34,947 bases of DNA from Acidobacteriota bacterium. Lineage in GTDB: Bacteria; Acidobacteriota; Thermoanaerobaculia; Multivoradales; Multivoraceae. Below the pieces are notes generated by a model. That model saw only the letters and a list, made by a program, of their open reading frames with translations. It was not told the DNA's origin and did not search any database. The translations under genes were made by a program, and so were the position numbers. The first letter of the stretch is position 1; the number at the start of each line of letters is the position of its first letter. The stretch is from the NCBI GenBank assembly GCA_003388555.1, contig QQVD01000047.1:1-34947 (forward strand), in the 5' to 3' direction. Shown piece after piece: positions 1 through 7,285 of this stretch.

Positions 1-1028
1 CCCGCGAGGCGGCGCAGGCACTGCTCGAAGGCGTCGAGGAGCTGCAGCGCGGCGTGCTGCTGCTGGTCGCCTCCGAGATCGCCGGCGCCTACGTCGAGCT
101 GCGCGGCGCCGAGCTGCGCCTCGAGCTGGCGGAGCGCAATCTCGGTATCCAGGAGGACAGCCTGCAGGTGATCGAGGGCAAGGTCGACTCCGGTCTCCTG
201 TCGCCGATCGACGCCGAGCGGACCCGTGCCGAGCGCGCCTCGCTGGTCGCCGCGCTGGCGCCGCTGCGGGCGCAGCGGGAGGCCGCCGGGCACCGTCTGG
301 CGGTGCTGCTCGGTGAGTCGCCTGGGGCGTTGCGCGGCGAGCTGGCTCCCGGCCCGGTGCCCGAGCCGCCGGCATGGATCGGCGCCGGTCAGCCCCAGGA
401 CCTCCTGTCGCGGCGCCCCGACGTGCGCCGCGCCGAGCGCGAGCTGCACGCGGCGACGGCGGAGGTCGGAGTGGCGATCGGCGAGCGCATCCCGCGCCTG
501 GTGATCGGGGGCTCACGCGGCCAGGAGTCGGCCGACCTCGGTGACCTGCTCGAGAGCGCCAGTCGCACCTGGAGCTTCGGGCCGCGGATCGAGCTGCCGA
601 TCTTCCGTGGTGGCCAGCTTGCCGCCGGAGTCGAGGCGGCACGGGCGCGCCTCGCCGCCGCCGACGCCGGCTACCGCAGCGCGGTGCTGCTGGCGCTCGA
701 GGAGGTCGAGTCGAGCCTGGTGGCGTATCGCGAGAGCAGGGCGGCTCACGACGCGCTCGACGAAGCGGCGTCGGCGAGCGGTCGTGCCGCGGACCTTGCC
801 GAGGTGCTCTACGACGAGGGGCTGCGCGATCACCTCGTGCTGCTCGACGCGCAGCGCAGCCAGACCGCGGCCGACGACGGGCTCGCCCTCGCCCGGGTGC
901 AGCGTGCGCTGCGGGCGCTCGACGTCTACCGCGCCCTGGGCGGCGGCTGGGAGATTCTCGAGCGGTGGGCAGCGCCGGCGCCGGCGGAGGCGGTGGCCGA
1001 CGGCGCGGAGGCGGCGGTGGGAGAGTAG
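1..1028 (+). CDS. RND efflux outer membrane factor (TolC/OprM/NodT-type), 3' part only
   Basis: This is the C-terminal part of an outer membrane channel protein that serves tripartite RND or MFP-linked efflux pumps. The reading frame is open from base 3, so the gene starts upstream of the window; an internal GTG at 54 is not the real start. The visible part begins in the first long periplasmic helix pair (LRGAELRLELAERN, then KVDSGLLSPIDAERTRAE). It continues through the second OEP repeat, which has the typical SRRPDVRRAERELHAA and FGPRIELPIFRGGQL segments followed by the last helical hairpin ending in LDAQRSQ. This two-repeat OEP pattern is characteristic of the family. The pump subunits would be expected upstream, outside the window. 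It ends with TAG, convergent to thpR. The family call is firm; the pumped substrate cannot be told. Confidence 0.93.
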   Translation, partial: REAAQALLEGVEELQRGVLLLVASEIAGAYVELRGAELRLELAERNLGIQEDSLQVIEGKVDSGLLSPIDAERTRAERASLVAALAPLRAQREAAGHRLAVLLGESPGALRGELAPGPVPEPPAWIGAGQPQDLLSRRPDVRRAERELHAATAEVGVAIGERIPRLVIGGSRGQESADLGDLLESASRTWSFGPRIELPIFRGGQLAAGVEAARARLAAADAGYRSAVLLALEEVESSLVAYRESRAAHDALDEAASASGRAADLAEVLYDEGLRDHLVLLDAQRSQTAADDGLALARVQRALRALDVYRALGGGWEILERWAAPAPAEAVADGAEAAVGE

Positions 1029-1134
1029 CCAGCGCGGCCCGCCCGCAGGACGGTCGCGAGCCGAGAGCGGCCGGCCTCACTCCGCGGTCGGCGGCGAGCC
1101 TCTCGGCGCCGCGGATGCGGGAGGGTCAAAGGGG

Positions 1135-1749
1135 TCACGGCGGCGACGAGACGTCGCTGTCCGGCGCCGCCGGCTCGACGACCCGTTCGCCCGCCAGCGG
1201 CAGGCGCGCCATGGTCTCGTAGACAGGGCCGCTTCGCGACAGCCGCGAGGCCACCAGATCGATGCCGTCGACCTCCCAGGAGACGCCTTCGAACGGGTGC
1301 AGAGCCTCGCCGATGCGCTGCACGTCGGAGGCGCGCCAGGGCGCCTTGCAGCGCGCCAGGGTCACGTGCGGATGAAACCGGCGCGCCTCGGTCGGCTCGC
1401 CGCGCCGTTCGAGCGCCTCCCGGATGCGAGCGTGCAGAGCGTCGAGGGCGCCGGCCTCGGCGGCGTCGCCGACGCCGAGCCAGACGACGCGCGGCCGGCG
1501 CTCGGGAAAGGTCCCGACCCGCTCGATACGGACCTGGAATCGCGGCACCGCAGCCACCACCGGCGTCAGCAGGCGGGCGAGGGCGGCGAGCTGATCGCCG
1601 CTGCGCTCGCCGAAGAAGTGCAGGGTCAGGTGCAGGTTCTCGCGCGCCACCCAGCGGGCGCCGGGCAGCTGCCGGCGCGCCGCCTCGACGGCCTGGCCGA
1701 TCTCCCCGGAGAGCCGGAGCGGCACGAAGAGGGCGAGGAAGAGACGCAT
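1135..1749 (-). CDS. thpR: RNA 2',3'-cyclic phosphodiesterase (2H family, LigT/ThpR)
   Basis: A 204-residue protein of the 2H phosphoesterase superfamily, which opens 2',3'-cyclic phosphates at RNA ends; archaeal and bacterial members were first described as 2'-5' RNA ligases. Both signature tetrapeptides are present: HLTL at residues 40-43 and HVTL at 128-131, about 88 residues apart, as needed for a two-histidine active site. The N-terminus MRLFLALFVP is typical of the family (RLFxAl), supporting the ATG at 1749. The C-terminal 15 residues are extra and acidic. The gene stands alone, convergent with the efflux gene. Its upstream region contains the G-tract/heptamer arrays at 1766-2008, so its leader, if transcribed from beyond them, would carry C-rich repeats. 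Confidence 0.92.
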   Translation of the reverse strand: MRLFLALFVPLRLSGEIGQAVEAARRQLPGARWVARENLHLTLHFFGERSGDQLAALARLLTPVVAAVPRFQVRIERVGTFPERRPRVVWLGVGDAAEAGALDALHARIREALERRGEPTEARRFHPHVTLARCKAPWRASDVQRIGEALHPFEGVSWEVDGIDLVASRLSRSGPVYETMARLPLAGERVVEPAAPDSDVSSPP

Positions 1750-1765
1750 CGCGGGATCGGAGGCC

Positions 1766-1843
1766 GGGGATCAGAAGGGATAGGGGAAAGGGGTTGGGGG
1801 TTGGGGATCAGGGATCAGGGATCAGGGATCAGGGAGTCAGGGA
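1766..1843 (+). repeat. G-tract array with tandem GGGATCA heptamers (left arm)
   Basis: Four perfect GGGATCA units lie head to tail at 1804-1831, followed by a GGGAGTCA variant at 1832-1839 and preceded by looser G runs (GGGGATCAGAAGGGAT, GGGGAAAGGGG, GGGGG) from 1766. The plus strand has far more than four runs of at least three G separated by short loops, so it fits the usual G-quadruplex pattern. It faces the C-rich mirror array at 1961-1995. The region is non-coding, between thpR and mprF. Confidence 0.85.
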
Positions 1844-1960
1844 GCCGTGGAAGAGGGCAGAACGGAGGACGACAGATGGACAGGAGAGTGTCGGCTCGCG
1901 GCTCTTCACTCCTGGTCCGCCTTCTCCGCTCGACTCACTGTCTGCCCATCCACACTTCCC

Positions 1961-2008
1961 TGACCCCTGACCCCTGACCCCTGACCCCTGACCCCTGATA
2001 CCCCCTGA
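1961..2008 (-). repeat. Tandem TGACCCC heptamers (right arm, inverted relative to the left arm)
   Basis: Five perfect TGACCCC units occupy 1961-1995, followed by a degenerate stretch (TGATACCCCCTGACCC). Read on the minus strand these are GGGGTCA repeats, so they closely resemble the GGGATCA units of the left arm but in opposite orientation, about 115 bp apart. The array ends about 20 bp downstream of the mprF stop and would be transcribed as G-rich RNA in the mprF 3' region. Confidence 0.85.
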
Positions 2009-2028
2009 CCCTCAGCACGCCGGCGTCG

Positions 2029-4647
2029 TCAGCGCATCAGCAGGCCGCGCAGTCCTCCCGAGATCAGGGTGGCCACGTCGAGCAGGGCGCGCGAGGTCGC
2101 CAGACCGTCGGGGGCGGCGATGTAGCGCGGCTCCCACTGCGGGCTGAACTTCTCCTTGTAGGCGCGCAGGCCGCGGAAGTTGTAGAAGTGCTCGCCGTGG
2201 CGGAAGAGCCAGGCACCGAGGCGATTCCAGGTCGGCGCCAGGGCGTGTTGCTCGAGGCCGGCCAGCGGCGCCATGCCGAGGTGGAACCAGGCGAATCCCT
2301 CGCTGCTGCCCCACAGCATCAGGTTGCAGAACAGGAAATCCATCACTCCTGGCGGGGCGCTGCCGCGGTAGCGCATCAGGTCGACGGAGAGCTCCTCTCG
2401 CCCGGCACGCACGACGTTGGCGAAGGCGACGATCTCCCCGTCGCGCCGCACCAGGGCGATCGGGAAGTGGACCAGGAACGCCTCGGAGAAGGCGCCGAGC
2501 GAGAACGCCTTCTCCGACGCGTTCTTGTCGCTCAGCCACTCGTCGGAGATCTCGCGCAGCTGCGGCAGCAACTCGGGCGTCGCCTCGCGTGGAGCGATCT
2601 CGAAGGTCAGCCCCTCGCGTTCGCCGCGCTTCAGGCTCTGGCGCAGATCGCGGCGCGCGCCTCCGGCCAGCGAGAAGCCCTGCAGCGAGGTGCGTGCGCT
2701 CTCGCCGATCTTGATCACCGAGAGACCGGCTTCGAGGTAGAGGGCGAGGTTGTCGGGCCGGATCTGGTAGAAGACCGAGCGCTCGTCGTACAGATCCGCC
2801 TCCTCGCGGAAGCGCCAGATCAGCTCCTCGACGGTCTCGGGGTCGCGCGACGGCACCACCGGGTCGCCGAGGGCGACCCAGCTGTCACCGCTGACGCCGT
2901 ACATCACGAAGGCGTCCCGCCGCTCGCTCCACAGGAAACGCTTGTCGCCGAGCAGGGCGAAGTTCGATGTGATCGTGGGCGGCTCGGCGACGATCTCGAG
3001 CACGCGCTGCCATTCGTAGTCCTCCGGCGCGTCGGGCGGTGGCGTCGCGCCGCGCAGCATGCGCAGCAGGCCGATCACCAGCACGCCGGTGGCCAGCGCC
3101 ACCTGGGCGCGCAGGAAGCGGGGCACGTCGCCGCGCAGCGAGAAGCGCCACAGCTGGTCCTCGGAGAGCTGCGCGTTGCCGCTGGCGATGACCCCCAGCC
3201 AGAGGCTGCCCAGCAGCACGACGCCGACGCCGAGCAGCCAGCGGTTGCTGAACGGCCGGCTGGTCAGCGAGGCGCGACGGTAGAAGTGACGCCGGGAGAC
3301 GATCAGCAGCAGCAGCACGATCGCCGCCACCGCGGCCTCCTCGACGTCGAGCCCGGCGAGCAGCGAGGTGACCAGCGCCACCGCGAGGATCCAGACGCTG
3401 GCGTGCCAGGCGCCGTCGAGTCGGCGCGCCAGTCCCCGCGCCAGCACCAGCAGCGCCAGTCCGGAGACACTCGAGACCAGGTGCGAGGCCTCCACCAGTC
3501 CCAGCGGGAGGATGGCGCCGAGCCACCTGAGCCGGCCAGCCTCCGCCGGTATCGAGCCGGAGACGATGAGGAAGGCCCCGGCGACGAAGGTCGCGATCGC
3601 CATGCCGCGTGGCACCACCGGCCCGAGCCACGGTGCCGCCTGCTCCTCGAGGGCCGCCGCGGCGTGGCGGATCGCCTTGCGCTGCAGAACGATGGTGGTG
3701 GCGAGGGCGACGGCCAGCGGCAGTCCGGTGTAGACCAGGCGGTAGAGCAGCAGGGCGGCAACGATCGCCCCCATCGGGGCCAGCGGAGCGAGCAGCGCCG
3801 CCACCGTGGCCTCGAAGACGCCGAGCCCCCCGGGCACACCCGAGACCAGACCGAGCACCTGGGCCGTGAGCAGCGCCGCGAGGACCGGCGGCAGGCCCGG
3901 TGAGGCCTCCTCGAGGAGGACGTGCAGCACCGCGCCGGTCCCCAGCCACGACAGGGCGGCGAGCAGGAGTTGGGGAGGTGCGGCGCGCAGAGACGGCAGC
4001 TCGAGCCTCAGCACCCGCAGCGAGGTGGGTGCGAGCACCCCTCGGGCCCGCGCCGCGGCGGCGACGGCGAGCAGCAGCAGCGCGGCGGCGCCGGCCCGCA
4101 GGGCGAGCGTCGTCTCCGGATCGCTGCCGCTGAGGCGTGGTGCGGTCGAAGCGAGCAGGGCCCCGGCGAGGGCCAGCAGCGTCAGCCAGCTGGCGGTGCG
4201 CGATGTCGACAACAGCCGCACCACCGCGGTGCCGCCCAACCCGAGCGCCGCGTAGAGCCTGTAGCGCAGCGGCGCCGACGTCACCAGGGCGGTCTCGGCG
4301 GCGTGCGCGATGGCGTACACCAGCCCGCTGATCGGCGCCGTCCGGGTGAGCGCGAGCCGGTGTCCCAGGGAGCGCAGCGTCGTCCAGTCCTGCAGCGCCA
4401 GGAGGACCAGGACCGCTGCGGTGATCAGGACCGCCGAGGCCAGGGCCGCCGGCGACATCGTGCTCGCCCGCTCTGTGATCTCGGCGTAGCTGGTGCTGCG
4501 GAGCATTGCCCGGAGAGCCCAGAGCGCGACGGCGGCGGCGGCCAGCGGCAGCAGCACCGTCAGCCGCTGCGCGCCGCGGCGGCGCGGGGCTGGTGGAGGT
4601 GGCGGCGTCGCGGGCCTGGGCGCCGGGCTCTGAGCGGGCTCGGTCAT
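2029..4647 (-). CDS. mprF: Bifunctional lysylphosphatidylglycerol flippase/synthetase MprF
   Basis: An 872-residue membrane protein with the two-part MprF layout. After a Pro-rich cytoplasmic head (residues 1-25), residues ~28-530 hold many hydrophobic segments of the UPF0104/flippase type, including the family-like stretch GLVYAIAHAAETALVTSAPL and a GVPGGLGVFEATVAALLAP motif. Residues ~545-860 form the soluble DUF2156 GNAT-like synthase domain that moves an amino acid from aminoacyl-tRNA to phosphatidylglycerol (ALLGDKRFLWS, VALGDPV, FREEADLYDERSVFYQI, MDFLFCNLMLW, FNFRGLRAYKEKFSPQWEPRY-like end). Length matches full MprF. Known family members reduce the negative charge of the membrane and help resist cationic peptides and acid. 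The gene is divergent from a VirJ/AcvB-type hydrolase gene, which suggests linked control of aminoacyl-lipid levels. Which amino acid is used cannot be read from the sequence. Confidence 0.95.
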   Translation of the reverse strand: MTEPAQSPAPRPATPPPPPAPRRRGAQRLTVLLPLAAAAVALWALRAMLRSTSYAEITERASTMSPAALASAVLITAAVLVLLALQDWTTLRSLGHRLALTRTAPISGLVYAIAHAAETALVTSAPLRYRLYAALGLGGTAVVRLLSTSRTASWLTLLALAGALLASTAPRLSGSDPETTLALRAGAAALLLLAVAAAARARGVLAPTSLRVLRLELPSLRAAPPQLLLAALSWLGTGAVLHVLLEEASPGLPPVLAALLTAQVLGLVSGVPGGLGVFEATVAALLAPLAPMGAIVAALLLYRLVYTGLPLAVALATTIVLQRKAIRHAAAALEEQAAPWLGPVVPRGMAIATFVAGAFLIVSGSIPAEAGRLRWLGAILPLGLVEASHLVSSVSGLALLVLARGLARRLDGAWHASVWILAVALVTSLLAGLDVEEAAVAAIVLLLLIVSRRHFYRRASLTSRPFSNRWLLGVGVVLLGSLWLGVIASGNAQLSEDQLWRFSLRGDVPRFLRAQVALATGVLVIGLLRMLRGATPPPDAPEDYEWQRVLEIVAEPPTITSNFALLGDKRFLWSERRDAFVMYGVSGDSWVALGDPVVPSRDPETVEELIWRFREEADLYDERSVFYQIRPDNLALYLEAGLSVIKIGESARTSLQGFSLAGGARRDLRQSLKRGEREGLTFEIAPREATPELLPQLREISDEWLSDKNASEKAFSLGAFSEAFLVHFPIALVRRDGEIVAFANVVRAGREELSVDLMRYRGSAPPGVMDFLFCNLMLWGSSEGFAWFHLGMAPLAGLEQHALAPTWNRLGAWLFRHGEHFYNFRGLRAYKEKFSPQWEPRYIAAPDGLATSRALLDVATLISGGLRGLLMR

Positions 4648-4660
4648 GCTGGGGGAGAGT

Positions 4661-4680
4661 CCCGGGCGTCGGCGCCCGGG
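4661..4680. other. 8-bp GC hairpin in the mprF leader
   Basis: CCCGGGCG (4661-4668) and CGCCCGGG (4673-4680) form a perfect 8-bp stem with a TCGG loop (CCGA on the mprF strand). It lies 13 bp upstream of the mprF start and would sit next to the mprF ribosome binding region if transcribed. It could affect mprF translation or be part of the divergent promoter region; no test is possible from sequence alone. Confidence 0.45.
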
Positions 4681-4791
4681 CAGTCGTGTGGCGGGAGAGG
4701 GTTGGAGGCCCGAAGCCTATTGGATCGGCGGCCGAGAGGTGCCGGGTCGCCAGGCCGGGCCGACTCAGCGGGCAGCGCGACGTCACGCGGG

Positions 4792-5676
4792 ATGAGCGGC
4801 GGCTGGCGCAGAATGCACGGCGTGAACGCGACGTCGAACCCCACTGGTACATCGCCGCGAGACCTGCCGCGACGGGCGCGGGCGCGCAGGCGGATCGGCC
4901 TGACGCTCGTCGTCCTGGCGGCGGCTCTGGTGGCGCTCCAGACCTGGCGCATGCTCGGCGGACCCGGCGAGGCGAAGGCGCCGGTGCCCGGGGTCCCTCT
5001 CCGCCTGCATCCGCCGAGCGGGCCGAGCCGGGCCGTCACCGTGGTCTTCCTGAGCTCCGATGCGGGCTGGCTGGGGATCAACAAGAACCTGCCCCGGGCG
5101 CTCGCCGAGCAGGGCTACCCGACGGTGGCGTGGAACAGCCTGCGCTACTACCTGCGTGAGCGCAGTCCCGAGTCGGCGGCGGCGGATCTCTCGCGGGTGC
5201 TCGACGAGGCGGCGCGCCGCTACGGAAGTCGTCGCTTCGCCCTGGTCGGCTACTCGTGGGGCGCCGGCGTGCTGCCCTTCCTGGTCAACCGCCTGCCCGA
5301 GGAGCAGCGCCAGGACGTCGTCGCGGCGGTCTACCTCGCCTATCCGGGCTTCGGCGCCTTCCGCTTCCGACCGTCCGCCTGGTGGCTCCAGGTCGACGGC
5401 AGCGAGCGCCCGGCGGAGCGCGAGGTCGCCAGGCTCGGCCTGCTGCCCAGCCTGTGCATCGCCGGCGAGCAAGACCCGATCCGCGACTGTCGCTCGCTGG
5501 CGCCGCACGGCGTGCCCCACCGGCTCTTCCCGGTCGGACACTCGCTGACCGGGCTGACCGCCGAGCTGCTCCCGTGGGTGCAGGCGACGATCGAGCGTGG
5601 CGCCGCAGAGCGAGGCACCGACCTCGGTGGCGCTGCTACTCCGGGTCGACCGGACGCTCGGCCAGGAATGCGCTGA
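4792..5676 (+). CDS. VirJ/AcvB-type periplasmic alpha/beta hydrolase (putative aminoacyl-PG hydrolase)
   Basis: A 294-residue protein with a positively charged N-terminus and one membrane segment (residues ~35-52), so probably a periplasmic domain anchored or released after export. The body matches the virulence protein VirJ/AcvB family: VFLSSDAGW (85-93) is the usual strand-turn, GYSWGAG (153-159) contains the likely nucleophile Ser155, EQDPI (226-230) the likely Asp228, and VGHS (248-251) the likely His250. In Agrobacterium and Rhizobium, AcvB sits in an operon with the MprF homologue LpiA and hydrolyses lysyl-phosphatidylglycerol. Here the gene is divergent from mprF, which supports the same role by inference. 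In-frame ATG codons lie at 4792 and 4813, neither with a good ribosome site, so the start is uncertain. The last 41 bp overlap the convergent cupin gene. Confidence 0.82.
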   Translation: MSGGWRRMHGVNATSNPTGTSPRDLPRRARARRRIGLTLVVLAAALVALQTWRMLGGPGEAKAPVPGVPLRLHPPSGPSRAVTVVFLSSDAGWLGINKNLPRALAEQGYPTVAWNSLRYYLRERSPESAAADLSRVLDEAARRYGSRRFALVGYSWGAGVLPFLVNRLPEEQRQDVVAAVYLAYPGFGAFRFRPSAWWLQVDGSERPAEREVARLGLLPSLCIAGEQDPIRDCRSLAPHGVPHRLFPVGHSLTGLTAELLPWVQATIERGAAERGTDLGGAATPGRPDARPGMR

Positions 5677-6163
5677 GCCGTTCGGCCTCGCCGCCGGGCG
5701 CCCACACCACGACGGCCCGCACCGGATCGTCGGACAGCACCCGATGGATCACTCGGTCGCCCGGCTTGACGATCGCGACACCGCCAGGCTCGACGCGGTG
5801 GGAAGTGCCGTTGACCACGTGCTCGAGCACGCCCGAGACGACGTAGAAGATCTCGATCGCCTGATGCAGGTGCTCGCCGCCTCGACCGTCGACCGGGAAG
5901 GTGACCTCCCCGACCTCGACCTCCGAGGAGCCGAGGTTCGACTGCTCGACCAGCACCTTGATCGCCAGGCCGTCGTGAGACTCCAGCCAGCGGGTGCCGC
6001 TGGAGGTGCGGTCGTACCCGGAGGCGGCGGCGCCCTGCTGGGAGGCGGCGGCGAGCACCGTCGAAGACGGCAGGAAGAGAGACGACAGGACCAGCCACGC
6101 GACGGGGCGCGAGCTCTCCGATCCCTGTCGCGGGCGGCGCGAACGCCGTCGTGGGCCATTCAC
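5636..6163 (-). CDS. Exported cupin-domain protein
   Basis: A 175-residue protein with a basic N-terminus, a hydrophobic stretch (residues ~20-38) and an Ala-rich cleavage-like region, so probably exported. Residues ~60-165 form one cupin barrel. The first cupin motif has His98, His100 and Glu104 (GEHLHQAIE), and the second has PGD and His140 (VKPGDRVIH), enough for a metal site. The function of single-domain cupins like this is not predictable. The GTG start at 6163 overlaps the TGA of the upstream VOC gene (GTGA), giving a 4-bp overlap and likely translational coupling. Its 3' end overlaps the end of the convergent hydrolase gene by 41 bp. Confidence 0.85.
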   Translation of the reverse strand: MNGPRRRSRRPRQGSESSRPVAWLVLSSLFLPSSTVLAAASQQGAAASGYDRTSSGTRWLESHDGLAIKVLVEQSNLGSSEVEVGEVTFPVDGRGGEHLHQAIEIFYVVSGVLEHVVNGTSHRVEPGGVAIVKPGDRVIHRVLSDDPVRAVVVWAPGGEAERLSAFLAERPVDPE

Positions 6164-6573
6164 GAGTCACCGCCCTCGTCGCTCTGCTCGGCGCGCTGCT
6201 GGGTGATGCCGAACGGGTTGCCCTCGGGGTCGGCGAGCAGCGCGAAGAACATGCCGCCGCCGCCGTCCATCGGCGGGATGCGCACCGTGGCGCCGAGCTC
6301 CTCGGCGCGCGCCGCGGTGGCCTTCACGTCGTCGACGCCGACGTAGAACACCACCTCGGCGCTGCCCTGCGGTTCGTGGCGGAAGCCGACGGTGATCGAC
6401 GGGCCCGCTGCGTCCGGTTGCGGTGGCGCGACGGCGTCGCCCGCGTGCACCCAGCCGTAGGTGAACTCGCCGCCGCCGGCGCGGCGCACGCGCCAGCCGA
6501 ACAGCTCGCCGTAGAAGCGCTCCAGCGCGGCGCCGTCGACGGCCGCGATCTCCAGGTGTCCGATCCGGTGCAT
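6160..6573 (-). CDS. VOC-family (glyoxalase/bleomycin-resistance-like) protein
   Basis: A 137-residue single vicinal-oxygen-chelate protein. It has the typical start IGHLEIAAVDGAALERFYGELFGW, a middle VVFYVGVDDVKATAARAEELGA segment and the family ending MFFALLADPEGNPFGI. Such proteins bind metals and act as lyases, isomerases, dioxygenases or resistance proteins; this one is of the common small type annotated only as VOC family. It is the first gene of a two-gene operon with the cupin gene, with a GTGA overlap. It is divergent from the LMW phosphatase gene across 162 bp. Substrate unknown. Confidence 0.9.
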   Translation of the reverse strand: MHRIGHLEIAAVDGAALERFYGELFGWRVRRAGGGEFTYGWVHAGDAVAPPQPDAAGPSITVGFRHEPQGSAEVVFYVGVDDVKATAARAEELGATVRIPPMDGGGGMFFALLADPEGNPFGITQQRAEQSDEGGDS

Positions 6574-6735
6574 CGCTCACCTCCCGATGTCGTGCAGATG
6601 TCGTGGTTGCAAGGTCGGCTACGGATCATAGGCGGCGGCTCCGGCCGGTGACGGGCGGCGCGGGATGGCTCAGCCCGAGACCGCCGCGCCGGCCCGCACG
6701 GAGGTGCGGCGTGCGTGCAGTAGGCTGGGCCCGCG

Positions 6736-7236
6736 ATGAAGCGGGTCCTGTTCGTCTGCCTCGGCAACATCTGCCGCTCGCCGACGGCGGAGGGAGTGTT
6801 CCGCCACTGGCTCGAGAGTCGAGGCGACGCGGCCGGCGCGTCGTCGATCGAGGTGGACTCCGCCGGCACCAGCGCCCACCACGTCGGCGAGCCCGCCGAC
6901 CCCCGCATGCGCGAGAGCGCGTCGCGTCGCGGCTACGACCTCTCGTCGCGGGCGCGGCAGGTGCGCCGGGAGGACTTCGACCGCTTCGACCGCATCGTGG
7001 CGATGGATCGCGACAACCTGCGCGCTCTCGAGGCGTTCGGCGCCGCGCGGCCGGGTCAGCTGCGGCTCTTCTCGCACTACCTGGCCGAGGCGCCTGGATC
7101 CTGGCCGGTCGACGTGCCCGACCCCTACTACGGCGGTGCCGAGGGTTTCGAGACCGTGCTGTCGATGGTCGAGGCCGGCTGCGCCGGGCTGTGGCGGGAC
7201 CTGTCGGAGGGCTGCGAGCCAGTCACCGGGTCATGA
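6736..7236 (+). CDS. Low-molecular-weight protein-tyrosine-phosphatase family protein
   Basis: A 166-residue cytosolic phosphatase. The P-loop CLGNICRS (residues 8-15) gives the nucleophile Cys8 and phosphate-binding Arg14, and the general acid is Asp129 in DVPDPYYGG (126-134). It fits the LMW-PTP family in length and order. Some members act on ribulosamine-5-phosphate attached to proteins rather than on phosphotyrosine, and the next gene is a fructosamine-kinase-family gene, so a role in protein deglycation is a good inference. No Shine-Dalgarno sequence is visible before the ATG; a TAGGCT hexamer at 6721-6726 sits at a distance that would suit a leaderless transcript, which is weak evidence. 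Confidence 0.93.
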   Translation: MKRVLFVCLGNICRSPTAEGVFRHWLESRGDAAGASSIEVDSAGTSAHHVGEPADPRMRESASRRGYDLSSRARQVRREDFDRFDRIVAMDRDNLRALEAFGAARPGQLRLFSHYLAEAPGSWPVDVPDPYYGGAEGFETVLSMVEAGCAGLWRDLSEGCEPVTGS

Positions 7237-7285
7237 TCCAGGTGGCCGCGGCAGTGGACCCGGCAGTGGACCCGAAGTCCGGCCG

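Noticed and set aside
541-1977. A 478-codon plus-strand frame over the efflux and thpR genes
   Set aside because: Its sequence is Arg/Ser-rich without motifs and runs antisense to thpR, whose HxT motifs are clear.
1766-2008. CRISPR array
   Set aside because: Units are only 7 bp, contiguous and without spacers, and no cas genes are present.
2188-3903. A 571-codon frame antisense to mprF
   Set aside because: A Gln/His/Arg/Glu-rich shadow; mprF on the minus strand is unambiguous.
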